A DNA stretch of 64,000 nt from Pseudoscleropodium purum (taxonomy: Eukaryota > Streptophyta > Bryopsida > Hypnales > Brachytheciaceae), in contig OZ017797.1 in NCBI GenBank assembly GCA_963969395.1, positions 36,518,001 through 36,582,000 of the forward strand, written 5' to 3'. Positions within the stretch are counted from its first letter, which is position 1, and each line of letters opens with the position of its first letter. The notes under the pieces were generated by a model, which saw nothing but the letters and a program-made list of their open reading frames with translations, did not search any database and was not told where the DNA came from. A program made the position numbers and the translations under genes. Shown one piece after another: positions 49,701 through 61,700 of this stretch.

Positions 49701-52494
49701 CAAACCCCGGAGTCAGACCAGTCCGTGGTTTTAGAGCGTTGTACCCATGAATTTCACAGTAATTTTGGCACTCTGAAACACCGACGCCAATTGTTACAAA
49801 GACGACCGTAGAGACGCAAAGCTGCAGGCAAGAGGGGGCAAGTACCTCTTGTAAGAAGTCAGCTATGCCCTTCCGCTCTGGGCACTGAAACCCGCACCCT
49901 TCGAAAAACTCCAGAATGTGATCTCGGGGCCCGTGGTAGACGACTTGGCCCTCCGACAAAAGCACCACGTCGTCAAACAGTTCGAAGGTCTCGGGCGCTG
50001 GTTGCAAGAGCGACATGAAGATAGTAGACTCCATCACATGACACAACTGACGAAGACATTTCACGATCTGGTACGTGGTGGAGCTGTCCAGGCCCGTCGA
50101 GATTTCGTCCATGAACAGCGCATCCGTGGGTCCTACGATCATCTCACCTGCATCCCGAACCCGATCTCACAACTTTCACTAACCGTACACATCATCTAAA
50201 GCTCAATCCTAGAGTCTTGTTGTTGACTTTGGGCGGGTGGAAAAAGAAGAAGATGGTAAGTGTTGTCTTTCAGTCGTTTTTTGGTGGTCAATCACAAATC
50301 TGAAAATACGTCAATGTCCTCGAGGCTCAAATACACCACTCACTGGCGTGAAGTAACTTATCAACGAAGTCTCAAGCAGTGGCACAGCTAACAATACCTG
50401 TCGTGACCCGCTTCTTTTGACCACCAGAGATACCCCGGTGCATGTTGTCTCCAACCATGGTATTGGCGCAGATGTCTAACCCCAAAATCTGAACATTCAA
50501 CATTGGGGCTTAAATGTTATAACAGGCCATCAAAAATCCAATTCGAGGCAGGCAAAGCTCGTAATAACAGTCGGTACCAAGACAATAAAAACGGCTACCG
50601 TCTTTCGTACGACTATTTCAGCAAGTGCCCAAGCTGGGAATTACACACCCTGGACAATCATAAATGACGGTACCTTCATAATGTAGTCTGTGACAAGGCT
50701 GTGCTCTTGACCTTCAATTGCAATTGCCTTCATGTAGACATCCACATCTTGCTCGGGGTGAATGCCGGCCTCTCGCTCGCGCCTTGCCAACTCCACAAGC
50801 ATATCTGCCCGTCGAGCACAAGATACTCAGTCCGTACTTGTTTTTCGTAATCAGAATCATTCTAAATTAATTTGCAAGTTGATTCCTACAATGCAAGCCA
50901 TGGGTGTGGCAAGAGGTCGTACCATAGCGGGTGCCGACGCCCTGGCAGCGGGCCGAAAAGTCCAGCGTCTCCCGGACAGTCATCTCACCCACGTGGAGGT
51001 CATTCTGACTGATGTAAACGGCCGTTTTCTGAGGAACAAACTCGTTCAGAGTGTGTCCATTGTAAGTGATTTTCCCTTTCACCTTCAAATCAGGGTCCAG
51101 CTTCCCAGCCAGCGCCAACAGCAGGGATGTCTTCCCCGACCCTGGAGGGCCCAGCAGCAAGGTCATTCTGACACACAGCAAATGGCAACACCAGCTCCAG
51201 TCAGCCCACCTTGTCCAATTGACTACAGACATTTGAAGTGTCGTCGAGTCGAGTACAACAGACAGTGTGCAAAAGTCATTCACAGAGTTCGCCTTAAGAT
51301 GACTTATACTCTAGAAGTGACGACAGGGGAGGAAATGGCAAGAGACAAACCTTCCTGGCTTGATGGTGCCACTGATGCTGTGAAGAATATTGAGCGTCGT
51401 CTTCTTGCTGTTTACAAGACCCGTGCTGTCAATCGCTCCCTGCAGGAAGTTGAGCGAGGCATTTTTCAAAGTAGGCAGAGCCCGCCCTCCGACGAGCACA
51501 TCAGCATCCACGGACAATTTCTCGTATCGCACCTCAATGGTGGGAAGCTTGATCCCAACTCTGTCAAAGTAAACAACGAAGTGTTAAATGCTTCGATTTG
51601 CCCAGATTTCCACCTCAAATTCTTGGAGATTTGAACTAAGCACTACTCCAAGATTATCATTGAATCATTGAAATGTCCATTTCTGGGAGCTCCGATCACT
51701 TCCAGTTCGAGTTTCAGAGATTCACGGTGGATTTGATTGGTCCTCACAATGTCGGCGTTTTTCAATTACGGCACTTCAACGAATATGATTATAAGTTAAG
51801 CTGCTGCATTCCACCTGGAACCGAAGATCCATTTCAATCCTTCAACATTAAAAGCTCATAGGAATTGAATGCTACAGTGCTGGCGCTTTGAAACACCCCA
51901 TTTCAACGAATACGACCAGAATATACCTGTTTATCTGTTTCCGTCTTCAGCCTCGGATCTCTACCGGTGTTCAAATTTAGAATTGTATGAGCACAGGATT
52001 CAAGAGTTTCGGGCCTTTGAACACAATACAGTCGCAGAGAGCGAAGAGCATCGAATTAGAAAGGGAGGACCCGAAAGGTAATGGCATTAGCAATAGCAAC
52101 AGTAAGTAAGTCACCTGTCGATGCGTGCTCGCAGCTTCTTGAGGAACCTCTCGTTGTCCTCCTCGGTGACCTTGAGCAGTCCGTCGATGATCTGCTGCCT
52201 CTCCACGAATCCCATGCGCCGCACGTCCACCTCCTCGTGCACGATCCTGCTGCCCAGCTGCTTCTGCAGAATGGTGGTGTGCAGGCGATCGATGGTGGGC
52301 AGCTTCTCCAGCGCCGCCCACTTGAGCGCCTCCTCGTCATCTGCCTCATCCCGACGCGACAAGGCGGAGTTTCTTCCGAACACATTGTCGGGCCCGATGC
52401 CCCAATTGCGCGAGGAGCCCCCGCGGAAAGAGCGACCCGAGCGACGGCTGCCCCAAAACTCCTGAAGGCTGTCCAACGGCGCAGGGGCCGCCAT
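43741..52494 (-). CDS. Full-size ABCG/PDR-type ABC transporter, copy 2 (19 exons, inverted paralogue)
   Basis: Same family and domain order as the + strand copy at 327-8942. Exons in transcription order: 52494-52115, 51560-51351, 51167-50923, 50804-50674, 50488-50398, 50147-49846, 49547-49266, 48986-48670, 48352-48088, 47854-47698, 47218-47048, 46834-46299, 46079-45789, 45653-45570, 45419-45286, 45142-44915, 44766-44595, 44447-44193, 44025-43741. Every exon has the same length as its counterpart (total 4536 nt, 1511 residues), all junctions are GT-AG and no frame is broken. Both Walker A motifs, both signature motifs, both Walker B motifs and the NFQQR end are intact. By eye about 45 residues differ from copy 1. 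They cluster at residues 557-573 (eight changes at the end of TM1 and the first outer loop), in exon 10 (five) and in exon 19 (twelve, around the last outer loop). Intron 10 is about 150 bp longer because of a transposon-like insertion. The gene is convergent with copy 1, and both seem functional as written. Confidence 0.93.
47292..47470 (-). mobile_element. Pogo/Emigrant-like transposon fragment in intron 10 of PDR copy 2
   Basis: Intron 10 of copy 2 is 479 bp against 328 bp in copy 1. The extra DNA starts at 47294 on the + strand with CAGTAGAACCTCT, preceded by TA. This resembles the terminal repeats of pogo-type elements and the plant Emigrant MITE, which begin CAGTAAAACCTCT and insert at TA. 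Inside, CCTCTCTAA occurs twice (near 47333 and 47412), each followed by a CCAGTC-like block. I do not see the inverse terminal repeat at the other end, so the piece looks truncated or decayed. Confidence 0.5.
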
Positions 52495-52528
52495 GGCGAA
52501 CCACTTGCTTACACCAGCGCCGTCTCTC

Positions 52529-52537
52529 TCAATTCAT
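52529..52537 (-). promoter_or_regulatory. Two-codon upstream ORF in the leader of PDR copy 2
   Basis: Same ATG AAT TGA, 34 nt upstream of the ATG at 52494, conserved with copy 1. The surrounding 50 nt are nearly identical in the two copies, whereas the leader further upstream has several indels. Confidence 0.5.
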
Positions 52538-52845
52538 CAAGCTCTCGCGCAACACCCCTGCCACAAATCTTCCCAACTCCTCTCCCAAATTCTTGTGCAA
52601 ATGCTCGCCTCTCGAAATGGTCTTCCAAGTTGTGTCCCACGAACTTCAAAGCTTGTTCAAATCTTGTTCAAATCTCGGCCGAACTTCAACTTCTTCCCTG
52701 AATTTGATGCAACGGCGGGGACAGCCCACCATGTCATCGACAGCAAGGGAGTCGTGCCAGATTCAATGGTATATGAGCTCCCACACAAAAGCGCCGTCGA
52801 GAACGGAAGAAGTCCACACTCCTCAGAGTACGGAGCGCTAGGCCT

Positions 52846-52904
52846 TTGACCTTTTCGGCTGTACAGGGGTGGACTTTGACAAGGGGTGTTGACTTTGGGT
52901 GACG
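52846..52904 (-). promoter_or_regulatory. Cluster of W-box-like motifs and a TGACG motif upstream of PDR copy 2
   Basis: Within 60 bp there are TTGACC (52846-52851), TTGACA (52876-52881), TTGACT (52889-52894) and TGACG (52900-52904). All read on the + strand, about 350-410 bp upstream of the gene 2 start. W-boxes (TTGACC/T) are bound by WRKY factors, and TGACG by TGA-type bZIP factors; such clusters are common in defence-inducible promoters and work in either orientation. The corresponding region of copy 1 lies outside the window. The role is inferred from motifs alone. Confidence 0.4.
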
Positions 52905-52949
52905 CTTTGGTCTCAGTTTATCCTTTCTGGATTGGAGTAATTGCCGGAA

Positions 52950-54979
52950 CATTATTCAAATAATGAAGCTTCGCTGGTAAGGGAGAACTGATTCTTCGTT
53001 GCCCTTTGTTTTCAACCCCAGCGAAAATATAGGAACTTATTCTCTATTATTATCACGGACGATCAAACTTAGAAAATTTTGAATTCATATTTGGAATCAA
53101 AGAGTTCGATTGGTTGGTGTAAGAATGGTCAAGAAATACAAAATCAACTACTATCATCCAAAGTTATGCAAATCACTTGTCTTTATATTGATAAATTTTG
53201 TATACAAATGACCCTCTAAATATGTTATAAATAGAAATTTAAAGATTTCTATAACATGAAGCATTTTAACATGCTACAAATAATGCATAGACTATTTTAA
53301 CTTATCATTTATTGGGCTATTCTAACTAAGAGCAAGGTATATTCACTAAAACTATTCTAAAGATTTAGTAATGTTTAACATCTAACATTTTTTTTTGAAG
53401 TCCTAGAAGGGGGTGTACTCATGTAACATGTACAAGATTTTAATGTTTATTGAGGTAACAAATATGCATGATCATTTGTAATGAAATTTGTTTGTTCTTA
53501 TGGTGAACTAGATTCTATGACACATGGCACTCCAATTTGAATCATAATTTGCACTGTCTACAAAAATTTGAGAAGCTACATATTAGTTATGTATTCTACC
53601 TATATAGTGTTGTATTTGAACATAAAAGGAATTAGATGCTAAAATAAAATCTACACAAAAGATGACAATTTTTTAAATATCAATCAAATGATAATTGTCT
53701 TACCCTATTTTAATTTGCAATTTATAAGTAATATATAGAAAGGCATAGCTTGGATTTTTGACACTAATTTACCTTGTAAGCAAATTGAGATCAAGATGAA
53801 AAAATTGCAACTACAAAACATGATCTAATATCCTTTTTCCAACCTTTTGTATTGTTTGTTGCAATCTTTTAATTTTTGGAAATTGATATTATCAATACTA
53901 TTATTACATTTAGTATGCAATATTTCCTTGTTGAGTTGAAAAATCAAGGTATTCATTTGCTCTTTGATTTTCTATAATTTATATAAGTACATATTTCCTT
54001 ACCATTTCTTCATACAAACAAATTAAATTCACTTTTCATCCTTCCTCTTTTCAAAGACATCTTTAATAATTCCTATTAAATACTACTTTATACTTAGAAT
54101 TACGTTCCAATACTACTACAATAAAAAAAGCTATAATTTTTTCAATATTGGTGTGTCTCTTATTGATTTAAAAAAGAAATGCGGCTATTGCTTATGAAAA
54201 AAATTGTGGCAATCATTGTAAATTTTCCAAAGTAGGCATGTAAAGAAGAAAAGTTGAATTTGCAATCATTCATGAACCAATCAAACCTCATAATGGAGAT
54301 CTCTACAAAAGTCTAAAGCATTTTTGAATGCTAGTTTTTGAAACCTTTCTACAAGAAAAAAGGTGACAAGGGCTTGAGATGAGGTTGTTAAAGTTTTAGG
54401 TCTTGACTTCCAAACAGACATTTAAAAAGTAATTAAGTGTAATAGACCTTAGAAAGAATTATCCCACAATCATTCTAGTTATGAACAATATCCAAAAAAA
54501 ATTATTAGAATTATATTCTCTTTGTGCAACTTTAATAAAAAAATTTATGGCAATTCTAGTAGAACTCTCAAAATTATATACCTAAACTAAATTGGCCTAC
54601 AACATGTGACACAAAATAGTACAAGTATTTTTTGTAATATCTCAACAATAATAGGAAATTAATAAATACTCCTAGTTCAATTGTGAACATTTAAAATTAA
54701 ATTGTTTTTAGAAGTCGCTTGATCATAATTAGAAAACATTATGAAACTATAGAAGTACCAATCAATGACAAGTTTATCAATAGAAGGCTATCTATGAAAT
54801 AAATGACTTCAAATATATCAAGATATATTACTATGTAACCAAAAGATGTAAGTAGACGTGGCCTAACCCACCCCCTCAACTTGAAAAATCCTCCACTATC
54901 AAATGGAGAATGGAAAAGATGAAAGTACCCAAGCTACTATTGATTTTCTTTTTTGAAATCAATTTGTACCATTAGAATA
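52950..54979. other. Intergenic DNA beyond PDR copy 2 promoter
   Basis: Base composition changes from gene-like to AT-rich at about 53060. After that no coding frame above background and no recognisable repeat were found. Confidence 0.4.
53022..53033 (-). promoter_or_regulatory. Possible TATA box of PDR copy 2
   Basis: On the minus strand the sequence reads CCTATATTTTCGC, a TATA-like motif in moderately GC-rich surroundings. It would place the start of transcription near 53000 and give a leader of about 500 nt. AT-rich motifs are common by chance in this window, so this is weak. Confidence 0.25.
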
Positions 54980-55300
54980 TTTGTTGGAGGAAATAAAGAC
55001 CCTCCCAAATACCATTGATCTCTTGAAAAAAATTAAATCATTGATATCTTTCAAATACGATCTTGGGCGTCCAAATATGAATATATATAAAATATGGATA
55101 TAGTTACATAATACGAATACAGATACAATAACAATTATAGAATTGAAAGTAGAGAATATGAATACGGATATGGTTACAAAGTTTTAGAAGTACATAATGT
55201 GGATATAGATACATTTACAACATTCAAAATACATATGGAATATATATGTATTCACACAAATTTATTACAGATTTATCCCATATCAATTGCAGGTTCAACA
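54980..55300 (-). mobile_element. Hairpin/minisatellite element, copy E (partial)
   Basis: Has CCCTCCCAAATACCATTGAT, two ATTGAT blocks, a long degenerate AATATGGATATAG minisatellite (55080-55260) and TTTATCCCATATCAATTG at 55268-55290. The terminal hairpin was not found, so this copy looks truncated. Confidence 0.45.
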
Positions 55301-56379
55301 TGAATACTAATGTACGACTGGAATGGTTTTGCAAGTACAATTTATGAATTTATTTTACATTGAAGGAGATGGACTCAAATTTTTGGATGTGAAAGTTTAA
55401 CAATTATATGTGTATCCCTTGTAGAGTTTTCATAAAAGTTTAATAACCAAAGGATGAATGACATGTGTACCCCATTCATTATTTCCTGTCTTGATTTTTT
55501 TTAAATGAGCAAAATGTCATTGTGTACCAAGAATATGCAATTGTATCTTCTTGGTATATGATTATTTGTCCTGATTACAATATCTTGATACTATTCACTC
55601 TAATTTCAAAGTCTTGAAAGTTCAAACCTTGATACATCTCTTTATTGCTTCTCATTTAGAAGACTATTGAACAACAATAATAAAGACTTTTATGGAGATC
55701 CTTAGCTATAAAAAATTTGATGCAATTCATTGTGTAATTCATTGTGATTCAAGATTATTTTCACTTTTGTTTACATAAGTACCTTTGAGTTTTCCAATCT
55801 TTACTCATGTCAAAATATTGAGGCACCTTCATTGACTCTAAGATAGCCTTCTCCATCAAAGTTCATAAAAAATGGATTCATCTTAATGTCAAGCATTACC
55901 ATTGAGATCTTTAATTCATTCTCCAAATTCTTGTCCAAAGATGCTGAAATGAAAATCTATCCAAGTTGATTTACATATTTCCAATCAAGTTTGTTGGATA
56001 CCTCTCACCATTATCTTTGCATAAATTCATAAAAAACTTGCAAAATAATGGACATAAATTCCTCAATTGATATTTCATTAAAGAGTATGAAGCATCCAAG
56101 CCTCTTTCACTTTTAAACAAGTTCAATTTGTTTTATAACCAACAATTGTTTAACCCCTAAATGCTTAAACTGTGTTTTTTGGTAACCTAGCAATTTTGGG
56201 TAGTTCATTATGAATAGAATTTTTACTTTTTTTCTTTTGAAATCTTAACACAATATGTGTCCAAAGAGTAGCTTTAAGGCCCAATAATTTTCTTAACTTT
56301 TGACTACATTGTTAAAAAAGTTATTGTATGATATTTACTTTTCATTACTTGATGGGCAACCCAAGCACAAAAAGAAACT
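55301..56379. other. AT-rich intergenic DNA, no gene seen
   Basis: No open frame with a known domain; no RNA gene recognised. Confidence 0.4.
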
Positions 56380-56800
56380 TCTTTAAAAATCACTTCTTTA
56401 GGAAATTAAAATTTGAAATTGGTTCTCTAGATTTGTACATATTTAGAAATCTTTGAATCATTACATTTTGATCAATGATCCAAAGTTATGAGGAGTTTTA
56501 GTTGGAGGAGTTTGCGGGTTGTTATTGAATTTCTACTCGAAGACAAACTTTGAAGTCCTTTATTTAACTCAATTTTCAATATTTTTGAAAAAAAATAAAA
56601 ACATTAGGTGTAGATTGTTCATTACAATATTATCAGTATTGATCTTGGCATTTTTCAATTCCATAAATAAATTGTTAAAAATTCAGTATTTTGAATCATC
56701 CTGTATTTCTTTCTATTTACTACTTTTTCCCTATATGTTGTATAATTTAAAATGATCTGAAATTTTTCAAGCATGTAAAAAACTTGAATTAAAAAATGAA
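56380..56800 (+). repeat. Dispersed repeat, direct match to 28060-28460
   Basis: Second copy in the same orientation. Best conserved around 56545-56600 (ACTTTGAAGTCCTTTATTTA then CAATTTTCAATATTTTTG). A 78-codon frame here (56519-56755) has no recognisable domain and is not kept in the other copy. Confidence 0.6.
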
Positions 56801-57279
56801 TTTTAAGAGTAACCACCATTTTAGACATTTTTTCATATAAATGTGACTTTACAAAGTGCAATTGCCTAGTTTTTTGTAGGGCCCCAAAAAAGATATTTGT
56901 CACTTCAAATGCTAATATCTTACAATCTACATGGTGGAAATTTTTGAAATTTTTTCCACATGTTTTCAAACCAACATATTACAAGACCCTATGATTCTAT
57001 ATGTCTAAAAATGTTTTTTTTCTAAAATTTGATATTTGTACTCAAAGTGATAGTTTAGGAGCAGTTTTAGTGAAAACATAATCAAAATCATTTAGGAATT
57101 TTGTACCATGATTGAGAATATTATCAATCCTGTCATCATCAATATTTGATTAAAAAAACAAAACATTAGCAGCTTAGTGCACTATGCAAATTTACAATGA
57201 CAACTTCTGAAGCTACATGACCAATTGCAAAAGGGGCTTTGAGTCAAACTCAACAACTTCAATTGACATGATTGATTTA

Positions 57280-57871
57280 GAAAGAGACAATGTACCCAAA
57301 AGAGGCAGGTAGCCTTGTGCATGCTACCCTTTGCAACTTGAACTGTCAATTATTTAAAAAAAAATTAAAAACCCTCCAAATGCCATGGATTTGATTTTAC
57401 AAATACATCGTGAATGCTGGTGAATGTGGTCCATTGATCCTTCTAAAAAAATTGTTGATGGAGCGCCAGATGCTATTGATCCAGATCTAGATATAAATAC
57501 ATATACAAGATATGGTTAAGGAATATGGATACATATACGGATTCAAATGCATATATGGAATATGATTATGGAATACAAGTACATATACTGATATAGGATA
57601 CGGTTATGGAATACGGATATATATATTGATACGAGATACAAATTTGGTATGGTATACAAATATTGTATTAGATATGGTATGGGGATTTATCCCATATCAA
57701 ATGCCACCCCCACCTTCACTTCAAAATTACAAAGTGGAAGGATGGGAGTGGGTTCCTAACAAAAATTAAATTAATTTTTAACCAACTTCATACCCCATGA
57801 GATTTAATAATGAGAAATTGGATTTTGAGCTCATTGTGACAATTTTGTCACACAAATGAGCTCAAAAGAGG
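57280..57871 (-). mobile_element. Hairpin/minisatellite element, copy F
   Basis: Starts AAAGAGACAATGTACCC, contains CCATGGATTTGAT, a minisatellite of ATATGGATACATATAC-type units (about 57480-57680), TTTATCCCATATCAAATG and the terminal GTGACAATTTTGTCAC hairpin (57834-57851), ending GCTCAAAAGAGG. It shares both ends with copy D. Confidence 0.5.
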
Positions 57872-57909
57872 TAGAGTTGCCTCAATACATGATATGAGAC
57901 TATCTCTTG

Positions 57910-58195
57910 AAAAGAGACAATTTGCTTGCCCTCCAAATATTTATAAAAATTACCTCTTTGATCCCCATAAATTACTATTTTTATACCCCCTAAAACATAT
58001 GATATTTATTGATATGTTAATATAGATTTGCACATGGACACACAAACACTGGTATGACCTACAAATATTTGATATGGATATGGACATTTGAATAGGGATT
58101 CAATATACGTGTATGGTATATGGTACAAATGGGGAGACAATATGCAAATATGGCATATTGTCACATATCCTTTATCAATTGTATTACATATGTGT
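57910..58195 (-). mobile_element. Hairpin/minisatellite element, copy G (partial, next to copy F)
   Basis: Begins AAAAGAGACAATTTGC like D and F, with CCCTCCAAAT, a degenerate minisatellite with GATATGGATATGG and a TATTGTCACATATCC region. It directly follows copy F, so the pair may be a tandem or nested insertion. Boundaries are approximate. Confidence 0.35.
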
Positions 58196-58603
58196 TCAAC
58201 AAATATAAATGGCTTGGGAAATAATAAAAATAAAAATATTTTTTATTTTTTGTTATTTTTGCTTGGAGTGTAATGAAAAAAAATAAGAAAGTTTATTTAT
58301 TTGTTTTTGGGGTTCAAGGATCTAGGCTTTGTGTCCGTTTGAAAAAACAACCACTCAAAAAAGACATTATTGTGGAAAAATATATCCACTAAGCAATCTA
58401 GTAGGAACATTATAATATAAGTAAAGGTTATATACTAGTATTCATTTTTGTAATGTGCGTGTAACAAATATAAAGTCTAATTGTCAAATTTAAGTGAAGG
58501 TAAATCAAAGGATACACTCTTATGGATGGACATGGACAATTGTTGTCACCAATAAAAAAAAACACAAGGTAAGTCAAATACGATACATCTCACACATATT
58601 AGC

Positions 58604-58789
58604 TGTGACTTACATCATAGTGGAAATTTCTAATACTTGTCACCTACATCATGATGGAATTTTCTAATATTTGTTACTTGTCACTTACATCATGATGGAA
58701 ATTTCTAATATTTGCATGTCACTTTTATCATGATGGAAAATTCTAATACCTACAACCCATCACTTACGATAATTATGGAAAATTTGTCC
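58604..58789 (+). repeat. Tandem repeat of CATCATGATGGAAATTTCTAATA units
   Basis: Five degenerate units of about 35-45 bp, each with (C)TTACATCATGATGG, AAATTTCTAATA and a variable spacer; the last unit is the weakest. Confidence 0.65.
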
Positions 58790-61700
58790 TCCTAGCAATC
58801 TAGTTGTAATATTATAATGTAAATGAAGGCAAAAAATTCTTCATAAAAAATAGCAAATAACAAAATATAAAATATAGTTGCCATGTTTTTAAACTAAAGT
58901 ATAATGCAAATTAATCTACGTAAGTAAATGAACATGGACAATTATATCTATTAGTCAAAAAGACCATAAGATAGATACAATATAGACTACTCACACATAT
59001 TCTAACTTGACAATCACAAGAAAATTTGCGTGACAAATATCATTGGTAGAAGATTTCAATGATCAACAATTGGCATTTCAATTTGATTAGACTTTGAGCC
59101 TATTCCAAACAATTCATCTAGAATGATTGAACCTTGTTTCTAACTTGGTTAAATATTGCAAGTGAATCAAAGGCAACAAAAGCTTGACAAAACTAGGAAA
59201 ATTAGAACAAGACTTGACAATGATGATATAGATATACAAACATTGAAATTTTTATTCTCTTTCTTTGATTGAATACTTGAGGCAACTAAATGAGTTGTAA
59301 TGAAATCTTCCCCAAGTGCATATTGCCCTCTATTATTATGTATAGAAGGTTGTAATGATGACACTAAATTGAATTTGAACTATTTTTTTGATTCTACAAA
59401 CATTGATAGAAGAATATGCAAGCAAGAAGAATCATAATGGCAATTTGAATTCTTCAATGTCCAGCATGAAAAATTATTGTTGGATCTAAATTAGATGAAA
59501 GAGATATTTTAAAAATTGAGGTCTTTTTTAAATATTTAACACCATAAATATTGCACTAATATTAAAGACTTGAGAAAAAATTCTACTATATCTATAAAAA
59601 CTCTTTCAAGAAGCATAGAGTCATAAGCAACAAAAATTGAGAATATGTACAAACTATTCATAGTGAGAAATAAAAATAAAAAACAACCGTAGCTAAAAGG
59701 AAATCTACAACCAACTAAAATACAATCAAAATCTTCTTGTAAAACACAATTTATGAAACTTGTTAGTATAAAATTAATTCAAATAAAAATTTGAAAATAG
59801 AACAGAAGTCAAGAGCAAGATATGAATAGGAAATTGCAAATGCTTACTAAAAGCATTAAGCAAATTCCAACAATTGTCGTCAAGCAACAAACCAAATCCA
59901 GTGTAAGCAATTAGCAATTAGTTGGCGAAACTAAATGTAATACTCATCTAATAGGCATCAAGCAACCCAAAACTAACAACTTCACTCTTTTTAAGCATGC
60001 AATGCAACAAGTTACACACTTCTCCTATCTAAAAGTAATTGATCATAAAGAAACTTAAAGTACAACTACAATCAAAACCAAAACCAAGGCAAAACTACAA
60101 ATTTGAAAGAAGTAGTCTAAATCAACATGCACATAGCATGCATAAAAAGAAAATATTCATCTCTTTAAAAGTGACTTGAAAAGTCATCCATCAACCACTT
60201 TTGGGTTGCACCATCCTTCTAAGGTTAAGCCTTAAAGAATGGATTGGTCATCGTGGAAATCATTTGTTTAGGTATCATGTGAATTGTTGGCTTAAAACAA
60301 TGCAAAAGCACTCATTGGAATTCAAACTATTGTAGATGACCTTCTATTTTTACACAAAATTTAGAAGATGAATAGTTGCATTTTTATCTTGCATATAGAG
60401 ACTCTTTGCATTCATTGACTTGACATTAAATGTCCTCAATGTCATTTATGGATTAATTCTATTTTTTCCTACAAGATTAATATGTTGGTTGATTTTTAAA
60501 ATTTTGAGAATGGAAAAATGTTCTAATTGTTAGTATTGGCTATTGAAACATCTTCTATTGTTGAATAACACTATGAAAAGACATTAAAATTGACAATCCA
60601 AAATTTGTTACATTCTATTAAAATTGAAAAAAATACTATTATGACATCTTTATCATTATATCATAAATACAAGTTATAATTGAAGCTTAGTACTCTTTTG
60701 TTCTCCATGTTTGTCTCCAATTTAAAAATGTAGAGATAATTCATGTCTTCAATGCTAATCTTACACAAAGATATAATTGGCAGTTTGGCACAAACACAAT
60801 GATATAATATAAAGGTGGTTTATTTTGAGTAAATTAAAGTTGAACACATAAACTCAAGTCATGCATCTTGTTCCCAAATTATATTTATAATTTTTTGTAA
60901 GATAAAAAACAAAATTAATGATTCAATCTTGATGAGTGTTTGGATAGGCCTAGTTTAAGGATTCATTATGTTGGAAAGTATATATAGAAAAATGCTTAAG
61001 CATATGAATTTTAAGAATCCTGATCTTATAATTTGTGATTTTTTCACTCCAATATTTTATGAAGACATATTGTAGTAATTTTATTACTAATACTTGAAGG
61101 ATTTCGATGTTTTGGGGGTCAATTTACTAGGTGATTTGCTAATCACAAAGGATTCAAAAAATAAATCTATGTAAGCAAATCCACATGTAACTAAGCATGT
61201 TTGAGTTCAAATTGTCTAAGAATTTGTGGGTCCAAAATATTTCATTTCATATCTTGAACCTTATGATATCTTCAACCATAGACAATTTGGTTCTTAAATT
61301 TAGAAGGTGTGTACTATTAATAAATGATTTTTAGATCAATCTAACAATTTGACTTGAATGAGACACCTAAGTTACATTTTGACACCACTTCAATTTCAAT
61401 GTTTATATTGAAGCTTAGGCAAAATTAAATGTTGGGGCTTTAGTTGTGAGTTCAAAGTCCCTCTTCTAGTCTTCTACAATAGTTGTGGTATACATTTATT
61501 GTAGCCAACACTTCCTCCACCTCCTTCCCTCTTTTTCTCTATACAATTTGATTTGTAGTCCATTATGACAAAACAAAGATGTATACATTATGACAATTCA
61601 CTAAGTTGGAAAGAAACTACAATTTTTTTTCAAATGTTGTATGATTGTTGTTATGAATTTCTAATTTTCTTGTCTTTTGAAAACTTGTAAAAGAATTTTG

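Larger units (their letters stand above)
43471..52740 (-). repeat. Right arm of large inverted duplication carrying the PDR gene
   Basis: Reverse-complement counterpart of about 95-9216. The downstream end of similarity lies near 43471, next to a poly-A tract (43438-43448 region) followed by sequence absent from the other arm. The upstream end fades beyond about 52740. The spacer between the arms is about 34 kb, so this is a widely spaced inverted repeat and not a tight palindrome. Confidence 0.88.

Noticed and set aside
43741..52494. Second PDR copy as a pure assembly artefact (haplotig joined in inverse)
   Set aside because: Strongly diverged intron blocks, a copy-specific insertion and about 45 protein changes in clusters argue for a real paralogue, though long reads should confirm.
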